From: Candidatus Sumerlaeota bacterium
GTDB taxonomy: Bacteria; Sumerlaeota; Sumerlaeia; JAFGJS01
DNA length: 32,757 nucleotides
Direction: 5' to 3'
Assembly: GCA_016928995.1 (NCBI GenBank)
Contig: JAFGJS010000003.1
Span: forward strand, 1 to 32,757
Under the pieces are notes generated by a model, which was given only the letters and a program-made list of their open reading frames with translations, was not told the DNA's origin and did not search any database. The translations under genes and the position numbers were made by a program. Position 1 is the stretch's first letter; each line of letters starts with the position of its first letter. Below, piece after piece: positions 17,482 through 24,998 of the stretch.

Positions 17482-18234
17482 TTACCACTGAGAAACGCTG
17501 CGGCAGGTATAGGAAGCGCTCGTTGGTCCCGGAGAACCGGAGGAGCCTTCCATCTGCAAGTTGCGGATCAGCCAGAAGTTTTTGTTCCGGAAATCGCTGC
17601 CTGTGTGGGTCGCGGTCCAGCTGCCATTGATGTACAGCCAAACCCACGCGTCGTTTTCACCGGCCACGGTGCTCTTCAACTGCATATGAGTCTTATAGTA
17701 CGTATTGTTTGAACTGGTCAGTTTGGTTTCCCAGCTGCCGTCGTATGTGTTCTGCCAAACCGTTCCGCTGCCCTTCCACTCAGCGATGTCCACTTCGCCG
17801 GTCCAGGCGCCTTCGGTCGTGATCCAGAAGGCCGGCCAGGTGCCGGTGACGGTCGGAGCGCTGCAGTAAGCCTGGGCGCCCGTAGAGGAGTCGCCGGACC
17901 ACATGTACAGCTTGGTAGTGCTGTAAGAACCGCCGGAGTTGTATTTGTAGCCTTCGGCGCCCGGTTGCGTGGCAACCATTGTATCGCCGCACCAAGCCAT
18001 ATAAACGGATCCGTTATGCGTCAGGCCCCACGGATAGCCTCTGACCCAACCCGTGCCGCAGTCCGTGCTGCCGCTGGAACTGCTGCTGGAGCTGCTGCTG
18101 GAACTACTGGAGCTGCTCGAACTGCTGCTTGAACTGCTCGAACTGCTGGGTCGGCGGGCGTTAGCATCAGCCACCAGCGCGATAAAAAGAATCAGGACTA
18201 AGCTTGATACTGCAATGTTTCTCGCTGTAGACAT
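17482..18234 (-). CDS. secreted GH16-like glycanase with a 25-serine linker
   Basis: The 250-residue protein has a signal peptide (about 1-26), the short stretch RRP, 25 consecutive serines (30-54) and one compact domain (58-250). The domain holds GTWPAFWIT (131-139) followed by EVDIAEW at 147-153, matching the GH16 signature E-x-D-x-x-E; Glu147, Asp149 and Glu152 would be nucleophile, helper and acid/base. GH16 enzymes cut beta-1,3/1,4-glucans or galactans such as laminarin or agar; the substrate is not readable here. Cysteines at 59, 82, 124 and 245 may pair. At about 190 residues the domain is on the short side for GH16. Start: ATG at 18234 behind AAGGAAGGG. A strong terminator follows. 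The serine run mixes AGY and TCN codons. Confidence 0.78.
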   Translation of the reverse strand: MSTARNIAVSSLVLILFIALVADANARRPSSSSSSSSSSSSSSSSSSSSSSSSSGSTDCGTGWVRGYPWGLTHNGSVYMAWCGDTMVATQPGAEGYKYNSGGSYSTTKLYMWSGDSSTGAQAYCSAPTVTGTWPAFWITTEGAWTGEVDIAEWKGSGTVWQNTYDGSWETKLTSSNNTYYKTHMQLKSTVAGENDAWVWLYINGSWTATHTGSDFRNKNFWLIRNLQMEGSSGSPGPTSASYTCRSVSQW

Positions 18235-18511
18235 AATTGAAACCCTTCCTTGACGTTTTTGAGCGACTTTCGCCGCTTTCCTGCCCCACTGCTTTCTCGT
18301 ATCCGTTCCACCGGCAAGGATGGAAACCAGAGAAAGCTTTCACGCGAACGATACCTCTATTTTCGCGTGACAGCATTACCCGGCCACTGTCTAACCGGCG
18401 GCGATCAATCTTCAGCCGCCCAGCAAGCACAATACATTTTAAAACGGTGTCCTTGAAAAGGACGTTGCGTCTCGGATGAACGCTTCTTAGAATTCCACAT
18501 CACCTCCTTTG
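18235..18511 (-). promoter_or_regulatory. hairpin-rich upstream region (candidate long leader) of the GH16-like gene
   Basis: Several strong stems stack here: GCTTTCTC/GAGAAAGC (18291-18298 with 18330-18337), TCACGCGAA/TTCGCGTGA (18340-18370, nine perfect pairs), GGCGGC/GCCGCC (18397-18420), and GTCCTT/AAGGAC (18449-18463). At 18499-18510 the minus strand reads AAAGGAGGTGAT, a 12-base perfect match to the anti-Shine-Dalgarno end of 16S rRNA. This looks like a transcribed leader, but I could not match a known riboswitch class. Confidence 0.45.
18405..18500 (-). CDS. possible 31-residue leader peptide
   Basis: The ATG at 18500 directly follows the perfect AAAGGAGGTGAT site and opens a 31-codon frame (MWNSKKRSSETQRPF at the start, ending CWAAED). 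The spacing from GGAGG to ATG is only two bases, which is shorter than normal. The alternative GTG at 18498 has better spacing but stops after three codons. Translation is therefore doubtful; the feature is listed because such a strong site with no gene behind it needs explaining. Confidence 0.25.
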   Translation of the reverse strand: MWNSKKRSSETQRPFQGHRFKMYCACWAAED

Positions 18512-18519
18512 CTTAATAA

Positions 18520-19461
18520 TGGACGCGATGCCATTAGTATTTCATGCATCGCCGCACCTCGTTTTCCATGCAATGATAATATAGGCTTGAAACCAAACCG
18601 CCGCTTCAATCGTTTGAATACCGCTATGTAAAAAAACACCCTCGATGATAGCTACAGCACCGACGCATTAATGCGTTATTGAATCGCGCACAGTGCAGAT
18701 GCGTCCCATTTTAATTTTTGTGTTTGGTAAGCCGGTTGCAGAAAACCTATTCCGCGATAACTTATTGTTAATGCAAAAACGACACACTGAAGATAAGACC
18801 ATTCTTCTCACTGCGCTAAAAGGATAATCAAATCATCGTGCACATTCCCTCCATAGATTGAGTCTTAATGGAGGAATATCCCAAAGTGAATTCAAGTTTC
18901 CAGCTTCGGGATGCTTAGTTCTCCACTGGCTTTGAGTTCAGTATTCAGACTCTCCGCTTTCTACCGTTCTCCTCCTCAAATATTATTCGTCCGAACACCA
19001 TATTACATTTTCAAGGAATTATAGCTTATACGTTCAATATGTATAAAATGTCAAGTTAAATACAGTTTAATGTTTTTTTTCCATTCCTTTTTAACCTGCA
19101 TCCCTCTAAACGGCGCGGAATTCGGCGATATGCGCAATGATCCAGAAAAATATTAATACTTAATATTTCTATTCTCCGCATGAGATATTCCGGCACTTTT
19201 CATGGGATATTTCTCGCACTTTTTCACTGTGAATTCCATCGAAACCGAACAACTGATATTATTCAAAGCATGTGGATGCTTTATTAAACCGCTTATGATC
19301 CTTTTTTTGTGTTTACTTGTCTGAAAATCATTTATTGATCATTCGTTTACCCATCATATTTGACCAAATGGTAGCTCGATGCAGCGTTATACAAATAAGG
19401 CTTGTGCGCACGAAGCCAATATGGGAAAAAGTGAATTCATTCTCGTCGAACAGGTGATCCG
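18520..19461. other. AT-rich intergenic region with palindromes and a direct repeat, no gene seen
   Basis: No credible gene occurs on either strand in these 942 bases between divergent genes. They contain a 14-bp perfect palindrome ACGCATTAATGCGT (18663-18676), an AT-rich inverted repeat AAATATTAA-TAC-TTAATATTT (19148-19168), and two copies of a GATATT..CGCACTTTT motif starting at 19184 and 19206. Promoters for the genes starting at 18234 and 19462 must lie here, but I could not place them. Confidence 0.6.
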
Positions 19462-20232
19462 ATGATGTCAACGATTCAAGGATGTGTGATCGTCACAGGC
19501 GGGGCGCAGGGAATTGGCAAAGGCATCGCATCGCATCTGCTGGAAAACGGCGTTCCTGTCGCCATCCTGGATTGCGACGCCGAAGCGGGCGAAGAATGCC
19601 TGCGTCAATGGAATCAGCATGCGCAACGAATGCTGTTCACGCAGACGGATGTGGCGAATGAAGATTCGGTGCGCAGCGGCGTTGATACTGCCGTTGAGCG
19701 CTTCAAAACGATCGGCGGCCTGGTGAACAACGCCGGCATCGCAACAGCGCATGGCGGTTCTGTTGAGACTTTGGCGCTGGAGGATTGGAACCGGGTGATC
19801 GGCGTCAACCTGACCGGCTGCTTCCTGCTGGCCAAGCACGCGACGCCGCATCTGCGCAAGTCGCGCGGCGCCATTGTGAACATCGCCTCGACGCGCGCGC
19901 TGCAATCCGAGCCGAACACCGAAGCCTATGCTGCATCCAAAGGCGGCATTGTGGCGCTGACACACGCCCTGGCGATCAGCCTCGGTCCGGAGATTCGGGT
20001 CAATTGCATCAGCCCCGGTTGGATCGAGGTCGGCCCGTGGAAAAAGTCATCGCGACGAAAAGAAGCCAGGCACAGCGACGCCGACCGGCTGCAGCATCCC
20101 GCGGGCATCGTCGGCGAACCGCAGGATATCGCCTCAGCTGTGGAATACCTGCTCAGCGAGTCCTCGCGCTTCATCACCGGTCAAAACCTGATCATCGACG
20201 GCGGCATGACGAAGAAAATGATTTATGTTTGA
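19462..20232 (+). CDS. short-chain dehydrogenase/reductase (classical SDR)
   Basis: The 256-residue protein has all classical SDR marks: cofactor loop TGGAQGIG (12-19), NNAG (89-92), and the tetrad Asn116, Ser143, Tyr156 and Lys160 (YAASK). SPGWIEVGPW sits at the usual substrate-loop position and the C-terminus has the common ITGQNLIIDGG turn. Asp37 after the second strand favours NAD(H) over NADP(H), by the usual rule. It oxidises or reduces an alcohol/ketone, quite possibly a sugar or sugar acid, but the substrate is unknown. Start: ATG-ATG at 19462 with AGGTGA upstream. It converges on the DUF971 gene with only 27 bases between stops. Confidence 0.9.
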   Translation: MMSTIQGCVIVTGGAQGIGKGIASHLLENGVPVAILDCDAEAGEECLRQWNQHAQRMLFTQTDVANEDSVRSGVDTAVERFKTIGGLVNNAGIATAHGGSVETLALEDWNRVIGVNLTGCFLLAKHATPHLRKSRGAIVNIASTRALQSEPNTEAYAASKGGIVALTHALAISLGPEIRVNCISPGWIEVGPWKKSSRRKEARHSDADRLQHPAGIVGEPQDIASAVEYLLSESSRFITGQNLIIDGGMTKKMIYV

Positions 20233-20259
20233 ATCAACAGCATATTCAGCTTGCGAGAA

Positions 20260-20613
20260 TTAACGCAGTTCCTCAGGCGGACGCTTGGGATGCGTACAAC
20301 CCGGATTCTGACACAGCTCGCGCAGGTAGCGGAAGGTGAAGATGCCTGTGTTATGGCCGTCGGCGAACTTGACGGTCAATGCGTAACGCCCGACTGATTC
20401 AATGCCAAGCGCCATCAGGTTGTCATCCACTTTGTTCTTATCGAGCAGCGTCCGGCCGGTCCATTCATCCACGCAATTCGCGCAGGGGCAATTCCGCCGT
20501 AGATGCGAGATGCGCCAACGGCACCGGCAGCCATCGGTCCATTCGATGCCGAAGGTGTGGGCGTCGATTTGTTCAATGCTGCGCACGAGCAGCGGTTTTT
20601 TGATTGTGGGCAT
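20260..20613 (-). CDS. DUF971 domain protein (Fe-S assembly associated)
   Basis: From the ATG at 20613 (GGAG about nine bases upstream) the product has 117 residues and is a single DUF971 domain. The marks are HLRRNCPCANCVDEWTG with Cys42, Cys44 and Cys47, and a second pair in CQNPGC (Cys101, Cys106), suited to binding metal or an Fe-S cluster. DUF971 is the C-terminal domain of plant HCF101 and is found next to or fused with Mrp-type ATPases; here the Mrp gene lies upstream on the same strand. The longer frame to 20646 begins at a TTG inside a repeat and is unlikely to be used. Confidence 0.85.
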   Translation of the reverse strand: MPTIKKPLLVRSIEQIDAHTFGIEWTDGCRCRWRISHLRRNCPCANCVDEWTGRTLLDKNKVDDNLMALGIESVGRYALTVKFADGHNTGIFTFRYLRELCQNPGCTHPKRPPEELR

Positions 20614-20645
20614 GATGGCCGGCTCCGTAATTGATCGAATTTTCA

Positions 20646-20870
20646 ATCCTAATCTTAATCGTAATCGTAATCTTCAAACCGGGTTCCGGGCTTCGGGTTT
20701 CGGGCTTCGGAGTCCTGGATAGTGCGGCTTCGCCACGGATAAAGAAACTTCCCTAAATAAGCCTGTGCCAGATGTCATTCAAGTCTGCGACAAATGTCAT
20801 TGCAATATCATCCTGAAAAATGCCCGCCGGCTCCTACTCCCGGAACCCGAGACCCGAACCCCGGAACCCG
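20646..20870. repeat. inverted pair of CCCGAAACCC-type repeats between the mrp-like and DUF971 genes
   Basis: 20681-20710 is a run of GGGTTCCGGGCTTCGGG-type units, and 20839-20870 is its inverted counterpart (CCCGGAACCCGAGACCCG). Next to the first arm is a short run of AATCGTAATC units (20650-20673). The arms flank about 130 bases with no gene. Such degenerate proline/arginine-like repeats are typical intergenic fillers of environmental bacteria. Confidence 0.75.
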
Positions 20871-20872
20871 AC

Positions 20873-21970
20873 CTACATCGCCTGCCAATCCAATTGGAAG
20901 GATTTGAGATAATGGCCGCTTTCCGCGCTGTAGATCGCCAGCTGCGCGGCGACGGATTCCGCGATCTGCTTGTAGGCTTTCGCCGGTTCGGAATCGGGAT
21001 GGCTGTGCACGATGGGAAAGCCCTTGTCGCCCGAATCCGCCACTTTCGGATCAATCGGCACGCCGCCAAGAAACGGCACGCCGATACTATTGGCGATGCG
21101 CTGTCCGCCGCCGCTGCGAAAAATGAAGTGCTCCTTGCCGCAGCCGTCGCAGATGAAACTGCTCATCGTCTCGCAGACGCCAAGCACGGGCACGCCGGTC
21201 TTTTCGAACATGTCCACCGCGCGCTCCACGTCGGTCAGCGCGATATCTTGCGGAGTCGTGACGACCACCGCGCCAGTGAGCGGCGCGTTCTGCGACAGCG
21301 TCAGCTGGATGTCGCCCGTGCCGGGAGGATAGTCGATGACCAGATAGTCCAGAACGCCCCAGTCCACCTGTTGCAGAAACTGCATCGTGGCGCCCGTGAC
21401 CATGGGGCCGCGCATGATCGCCGCCTGACCGCGCCGCATGAAATACGCGATCGAGATAACCTTGATGCCCATAGCAACGCCGGGCAGGATGACGCCTTGC
21501 TCGGGAGCCTCCGGCGTCTGATCGGTGTAAAGCATCGTCGGAATCGAAGGGCCATAGATGTCGGCGTCAAGAATGCCGACTCGCGCGCCGGTGAAACTCA
21601 GCGCCATGGCGATGTTCACGGCCGTCGTGGATTTGCCCACGCCGCCCTTGCCGGACGCCACGGCGATGGTGTTCTTGACGTTGCGCAGCGTCTCACGCGT
21701 GCGCGCTTCAGTGTCCGGCTCGGGATTGACGATGGTCACCTTCGCCGCGCTGAAGCCGCCTGCGGACTTCAGCGCCTCGATGCAATCGCGCTCGAGTTTC
21801 TCACGGTGCGGAGTGGCTGGATTGACCAGAGCCAGTTCCAGCGTCACGCCGCCGCCCTCGACTTGAATATTTCTCACCATCTCCAGCTCGGCGACGCCGC
21901 GCCCGACATCCGGTTCATTCACCGCGCCCAGCGCTTCGAGCACACGATTCTGTTCCTCTTTTGAACTCAT
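20873..21970 (-). CDS. mrp: Mrp/ApbC (NBP35)-type Fe-S carrier ATPase with N-terminal DUF59
   Basis: The 365-residue protein has an N-terminal DUF59/MIP18-like domain (about 5-85) and a P-loop ATPase core: SGKGGVGKST (deviant Walker A, 106-115), DADIYGPSIP (136-145), IDYPPGTGD (212-220) and the Fe-S-binding CxxC pair in CDGCG (Cys274, Cys277). Mrp proteins carry and hand over Fe-S clusters in the cytoplasm. I chose the ATG at 21970; the longer frame begins with TTG at 21991 and covers the ribosome site GGGGAGG, which lies 12 bases before the ATG. The DUF971 gene downstream completes the domain set of plant HCF101. Confidence 0.93.
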   Translation of the reverse strand: MSSKEEQNRVLEALGAVNEPDVGRGVAELEMVRNIQVEGGGVTLELALVNPATPHREKLERDCIEALKSAGGFSAAKVTIVNPEPDTEARTRETLRNVKNTIAVASGKGGVGKSTTAVNIAMALSFTGARVGILDADIYGPSIPTMLYTDQTPEAPEQGVILPGVAMGIKVISIAYFMRRGQAAIMRGPMVTGATMQFLQQVDWGVLDYLVIDYPPGTGDIQLTLSQNAPLTGAVVVTTPQDIALTDVERAVDMFEKTGVPVLGVCETMSSFICDGCGKEHFIFRSGGGQRIANSIGVPFLGGVPIDPKVADSGDKGFPIVHSHPDSEPAKAYKQIAESVAAQLAIYSAESGHYLKSFQLDWQAM

Positions 21971-22212
21971 TTTATGGTCAGTCCTCCCCAAACAATGCGC
22001 ATCGGTTGATTACGTCCTGAAGTAAGGCAGTATGCAACCTGAACGCGCAATACGCAAGACGATTTCCGGGAGAATCGCGATTCCCGAAAAAACGAAAATC
22101 GGTGTTGCAACAATCAATCCACGAACTGCATAAAAAAAGCTCACTGAGACAAACCTGACTCATGCGGATAAGTCCGATAACGAAAATCCCCCGGAAACGA
22201 AAGGATAGACAA

Positions 22213-24762
22213 ATGACTTGGCGAATTAAATTGTTTCTGATTACGGCTGGAATTCTATGCCGATCCATCACCGGCGCTATGGCTCAGCCCACGGATTCGA
22301 GCGTCGGCCTTCATCTCGATGCCGCTGAATCTATTACAATAAACGCCTCAATGAACCTTCCTTCGCATCATGGCGCCGAATCAGGATCGTGGGACTTATT
22401 GCTAGCCTTCATCCTCGGCGGCGGCGTGCTATTCCTGCCCCTGACCGGCATGGCGCAATTCCTGCAGGGCGACGCAGTGGATGTCAGCGAGGATTTCCAG
22501 CCGATGGAGCAGGTCTATTTCTTTGCGGACCGGCTCGCGGAATTCGATCCAGCCACGGGTCAAGGCGCGCTGGAATGGGCGCGGCATCGCCGCAGAGCGA
22601 ACATGGATTTCAATAAAAACACGCGTATTTTCTTACGCGCCGACAGCAACGAATTTCCCGGAACCGAGTACGACCAAAATCCCGCCCTGCCGTTTTCCAT
22701 TTCATTCGTCTCACCGCGCACAGTGCGTCTGCGTTTCGCGACACGCTCCATGCCGCTGCAGGATACGCCTTCATTGATACTGGCAGGCGACGTGCCGCAA
22801 GACGACTCATGGAAGATAGAAGAAGACGATAATGGCGCAACCTTCACCAGCGCCTGCGGCATTGTGCGTATTGCGAAGCAACCCTGGAAAATCGAATTCA
22901 TGGATGCAACCGGCAGGCTCGTGACTCGCACGCAAAATCAAGGGGATTTTCACTCTCTCACGCCGCCGATTCCGTTTTCGTTTATCCGGCGCGCCAACGA
23001 CATGGGACGCAGCATCTGCGCGAATTTCCAACTGACGCACGACGAGAAGATCTTCGGCTGCGGCGAATCTTTCACGCGCTTCAACAAGCGCGGACAACGG
23101 ATCAATGTCTATCCGCAGGACGGCATGGGCGTGCAGACAACAAGAACTTATAAGCCGATCCCGTTTTTCATGAGCAACGAAGGTTACGGCATGTTCGTGC
23201 ACACCAGCGCGCCGCTGACCTTCGATTTCGGCCGGGAGTTTGATCAGGCCGGGATGATCTACAGCGGCGACGAGACGCTGGATCTGTTCGTATTCCTGGG
23301 CAGTCCGAAGGAAATTCTGGAGGAATACACCGCGCTGACTGGACGCAGTCCCGTGCCGCCGCTCTGGTCGTTCGGACTCTGGATGAGCCGCATCACCTAC
23401 AAGTCTGAAGAAGAAGCGCGCGAGGTGGCCGCCAAACTCCGCAAGCACGAAATCCCGTGCGACGTGATCCATCTCGACACCGGCTGGTTCGAGACCGACT
23501 GGCGCTGCGATTATCAATTCTCATCATCGCGCTTCGATGATCCGGTCAAGATGATTGCGAATTTAAAGGAGGACGGATTCCGCATCTGTCTATGGCAATA
23601 TCCCTATTTCACCAGCAAGAATCCGCTGTTCGACGAGATCGTGAAAAAAAGCCTGTGCGTCCGCAACGCCGGCGGCGAATTGCCCGCCGAAGACGCCGTG
23701 CTGGACTTCAGCAATCCGGAGACTGTGAAGTGGTATCAGGAAAAACTGGCCGGGCTGCTGAAACAAGGCGTCAGTGCGATCAAGGTGGACTTTGGCGAAG
23801 AGGCGCCGTTGGTTGGACTCTATGCCTCCGGCCGAACGGGCTATTACGAGCATAACCTCTATCCTCTGCGTTATAACATGGCCGCGGCGGAGATCATCAA
23901 AGAAGTGACCGGCGACTCGATCATCTGGGCGCGCAGCGCCTGGGCCGGCAGCCAGCGCTATCCGCTGCATTGGGGCGGCGACGCGGAAAACACCGATTCC
24001 GCGATGGCCGCGACGTTGCGGGCCGGGCTGTCCTTCGGACTTTGCGGCTTCACGTACTGGAGCCATGACGCGGGAGGATTCGTGGGGCGGGCGCCGCGCG
24101 GATTATATCGCCGCTGGATAGCCTTCGCCGCGCTGACCTCGCACACGCGCTGTCATGGCGCGCCGCCGCGCGAACCGTGGGCGTATGACGAGGAATTCAT
24201 GGATGACTTCCGCCGCACGATGGAACTCAAGTATACCTTGATGCCATACATCTACGCGCAAGCGACGGCGTCGTCCGCCAAGGGTTATCCATTGTTGCGC
24301 GCGCTATTTTTCGAGTTTCCGGACGATCCCGGCGCCTGGCAGATCGACGACGAGTACATGTTCGGATCGGACCTGCTGGTTGCGCCGCTGTTCGACGAAG
24401 GTAATAGCCGCAAGGTTTATCTGCCGACGGGCGCCTGGTTGAATTACCAGACCGGTGAAGTCTACGCCGGAGCGCAGTGGCACACTATCGACGCCGGACC
24501 AGTTCCGATCGTGCTGCTGGTCCGGGATCACTCCGCGATCCCGCACATCAGCTTGGCGCAAAGCACAGCCAACATGGACTGGAGCCAAATCGAACTGTGC
24601 GTTTATAGTTCCGACAACGCCCCAGCATACAGTCTGTTCGCAATGCCTGGAGGCGAGTTAGAGACACTAGAAGTGGATGCCGACCGAGATACTCCACGCT
24701 TGCAATCCGATCCGCTTGCGGACCAGGTGAATTGGACAATCAGTCATTTCAAAAAACAGTGA
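22213..24762 (+). CDS. secreted GH31 enzyme, YicI-like alpha-xylosidase/alpha-glucosidase
   Basis: The 849-residue protein starts at the ATG at 22213 (AAAGGA seven bases upstream) with a signal peptide ending GAMA/Q at residues 24-25. A second hydrophobic segment, LLLAFILGGGVLFLPLTGMA at 62-81, follows after about 37 residues. From 82 on it is a normal GH31 enzyme: N-terminal beta-sandwich, then a TIM barrel with nucleophile Asp526 in IKVDFGE and acid/base Asp590 in HWGGD, and SHDAGGF downstream. These motifs match E. coli YicI more than starch-type members, so release of alpha-xylose (xyloglucan oligosaccharides) is the best guess; alpha-glucosidase activity is the alternative. It stands alone on the plus strand, 220-240 bp from the divergent mrp-like gene. 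Confidence 0.88.
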   Translation: MTWRIKLFLITAGILCRSITGAMAQPTDSSVGLHLDAAESITINASMNLPSHHGAESGSWDLLLAFILGGGVLFLPLTGMAQFLQGDAVDVSEDFQPMEQVYFFADRLAEFDPATGQGALEWARHRRRANMDFNKNTRIFLRADSNEFPGTEYDQNPALPFSISFVSPRTVRLRFATRSMPLQDTPSLILAGDVPQDDSWKIEEDDNGATFTSACGIVRIAKQPWKIEFMDATGRLVTRTQNQGDFHSLTPPIPFSFIRRANDMGRSICANFQLTHDEKIFGCGESFTRFNKRGQRINVYPQDGMGVQTTRTYKPIPFFMSNEGYGMFVHTSAPLTFDFGREFDQAGMIYSGDETLDLFVFLGSPKEILEEYTALTGRSPVPPLWSFGLWMSRITYKSEEEAREVAAKLRKHEIPCDVIHLDTGWFETDWRCDYQFSSSRFDDPVKMIANLKEDGFRICLWQYPYFTSKNPLFDEIVKKSLCVRNAGGELPAEDAVLDFSNPETVKWYQEKLAGLLKQGVSAIKVDFGEEAPLVGLYASGRTGYYEHNLYPLRYNMAAAEIIKEVTGDSIIWARSAWAGSQRYPLHWGGDAENTDSAMAATLRAGLSFGLCGFTYWSHDAGGFVGRAPRGLYRRWIAFAALTSHTRCHGAPPREPWAYDEEFMDDFRRTMELKYTLMPYIYAQATASSAKGYPLLRALFFEFPDDPGAWQIDDEYMFGSDLLVAPLFDEGNSRKVYLPTGAWLNYQTGEVYAGAQWHTIDAGPVPIVLLVRDHSAIPHISLAQSTANMDWSQIELCVYSSDNAPAYSLFAMPGGELETLEVDADRDTPRLQSDPLADQVNWTISHFKKQ

Positions 24763-24814
24763 TCCGTCTGGATAGATCAACACAATGACAATGACGGAAA
24801 GCTGGCAAGGGCGA

Positions 24815-24850
24815 TTGTCCTCTATCGCCCGAAACGGACGGTTAGGACAA
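24815..24850 (+). other. weak hairpin behind the GH31 gene
   Basis: TTGTCCT at 24815-24821 pairs with AGGACAA at 24844-24850, with an inner CCG/CGG. No T tract follows, so it is not a standard terminator; it may still block 3' exonucleases. Confidence 0.35.
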
Positions 24851-24895
24851 CCATTCATACCTATCACAATAAAGCGGTCGGTGTGCTATAGCATT

Positions 24896-24979
24896 TCTCG
24901 AAAGTTTTTCGTATTGATCAGCGGTCACAGCCGAGGGCGGCTGTGCCACATTTTTCAGAAAGCGCTATTTCTTTCGAGA
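24896..24979. repeat. 84-bp palindromic element, full copy
   Basis: The ends are TCTCGAAAG (24896-24904) and CTTTCGAGA (24971-24979). The centre is a perfect hairpin CACAGCCG-AGGG-CGGCTGTG (24926-24945). The left end and the centre recur near 5869-5912, so this is a dispersed family. No coding capacity. Confidence 0.7.
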
Positions 24980-24998
24980 CGTTCTAGTGCTACGTTGA

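Noticed and set aside
17331-17630. 99-codon plus-strand frame starting MAFYKLFGKPN
   Set aside because: It runs through the terminator hairpin and then antisense to the GH16-like gene; no good ribosome site.
18499-18510. Fragment of a 16S rRNA 3' end (plus strand ATCACCTCCTTT)
   Set aside because: The match stops at 12 bases and the preceding bases do not follow 16S rRNA, so a strong minus-strand Shine-Dalgarno site is the simpler reading.
18235-18511. Candidate c-di-GMP-I or cobalamin riboswitch
   Set aside because: Neither the GEMM-I core (tetraloop receptor and GGACGCAAAGC-type block) nor the cobalamin box order could be traced; only isolated short words matched.
20765-21964. 399-codon plus-strand frame over the mrp-like gene
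   Set aside because: His/Arg-rich shadow of a gene with P-loop and CxxC motifs.
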